DNA of 15,037 bases from Fibrobacter sp. GTDB lineage: Bacteria; Fibrobacterota; Fibrobacteria; Fibrobacterales; Fibrobacteraceae. Made by a program: the position numbers and the translations under genes. Each line of letters begins with the position of its first letter. Position 1 is the first letter of the stretch. The stretch spans positions 1 to 15,037 of the forward strand of contig JAFWRL010000144.1 in NCBI GenBank assembly GCA_017520105.1, read 5' to 3'. Positions 14,475 to 15,037 of the stretch are shown here, one piece after another. Below the pieces are notes generated by a model. That model was not told where the DNA came from, did no database searches, and was given only the letters and a program-made list of their open reading frames with translations.

Positions 14475-15037
14475 TTAGCGAGCGATACGAACGGACTTCA
14501 CTGCGCCATTTCTCACGGAGCGGAGCAAGTAGATGCCTTGAGTCTTGATTTCGCTCGTAGTCTTGAGGATTTGCACAGCATCTTCCATGGTATAGGCCCT
14601 CATGCGACCAAGACGGACACCGTTCACGTCAAAGACATCGTAGGCGCCAAGCACCGGAGTTTCCATGTGGATTTTCGTCTGGATGGCTTGACCCGGGTTA
14701 TCGCCACCTTGGCCCGGATTGTCACCACCTTGACCGGGATTATCGTTACCCTTATTCTCCGGATCAGCAGCATCCTTGCCTTCGACAAAGTTGAAATAGT
14801 CGATATCAAACCAGGAACCGGTCACATCCATGCGGAGGATATGCTTGCCTGCCGGGAGGTTGATGTTAGCCTTTACATTGCTGAAATCGTCGAAACTTGA
14901 ACCGGAAAGGGCGACCTTTTCAACGGCGACCTTGCCATCAACAGAAAGCGAGAAGCTAGAAGTCGAATTTTCTGTCGCGACAGAGGCAAACACGGTATAG
15001 TCCCCAGCCTTCGCCACGTTCACAGTCCATTCATACC
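14475..15037 (-). CDS. 3' end of a secreted CBM6 protein with C-terminal sorting-like module (partial)
   Basis: The frame is open to the window edge, so the 5' end lies to the right. The visible 187 residues begin in the second half of a CBM6-like beta-sandwich (YEWTVNVAKAGDYTVFASVA ... LPAGKHILRMDVTGSWFDID followed by YFNF), whose last strand motif is typical of CBM6 and which would bind xylan or cellulose chains. Next is a linker with GGDNPGQ units (DNPGQGG twice, then DNPGQ). Last is a C-terminal module with YDVFDVNGVRLGR and GIYLLRSVRNG, ending in Ala-Arg. That module is of the same type as in the deacetylase and GH8 proteins. The catalytic domain, if any, is outside the window; in Fibrobacter such tails commonly follow xylanase, esterase or arabinosidase domains. 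Internal GTG codons such as the one at 15023 are not real starts. Confidence 0.88.
   Translation of the reverse strand, partial: YEWTVNVAKAGDYTVFASVATENSTSSFSLSVDGKVAVEKVALSGSSFDDFSNVKANINLPAGKHILRMDVTGSWFDIDYFNFVEGKDAADPENKGNDNPGQGGDNPGQGGDNPGQAIQTKIHMETPVLGAYDVFDVNGVRLGRMRAYTMEDAVQILKTTSEIKTQGIYLLRSVRNGAVKSVRIAR

Overview
The window looks like a Fibrobacter chromosome (Fibrobacterota, gut cellulose degrader). This rests on protein content, not on any search: a GH8 endoglucanase with a cellulase-type binding module, a CE4 deacetylase, a CBM6 protein, and one repeated type of C-terminal module on all three secreted proteins. Almost every gene is preceded by a TATATT hexamer that I read as the -10 box.

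Left third (1-4640, + strand): a sugar/H+ symporter closely matching XylE, an AT-rich intergenic with a 7-nt periodic foldback repeat, a secreted polysaccharide deacetylase, and a small PstS-like binding protein that lacks both a signal peptide and the phosphate-binding motif. A GC-rich palindromic repeat and a bidirectional terminator close this block.

Middle (4647-6869, - strand): a secreted GH8 endoglucanase gene broken by one in-frame TAA. The stop falls inside the presumed carbohydrate-binding module, so the first product keeps the catalytic domain and loses the end of the binding module and the C-terminal sorting-like module. The frame stays open and well conserved for 258 codons after the stop.

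Signalling block (7088-14350): two collinear response regulators (receiver + HD-GYP + an unassigned PAS-like C-terminal domain) flank an Hpt protein, a large PAS-rich hybrid histidine kinase on the opposite strand, and an OafA-type membrane acyltransferase. Hybrid kinase, free Hpt and receiver-HD-GYP are the parts of a His-Asp-His-Asp phosphorelay whose output would be hydrolysis of cyclic di-GMP. The kinase gene carries a one-base frameshift in a T run between its ATPase domain and its receiver, so as written the relay is severed. The Hpt and kinase genes are convergent and overlap by 4 bp at their stop codons.

Right edge (14475-15037, - strand): the 3' end of a secreted CBM6 protein, open at the window edge.

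Two gene-breaking lesions in 15 kb may be real decay or assembly error. Reads decide that; the sequence alone cannot.
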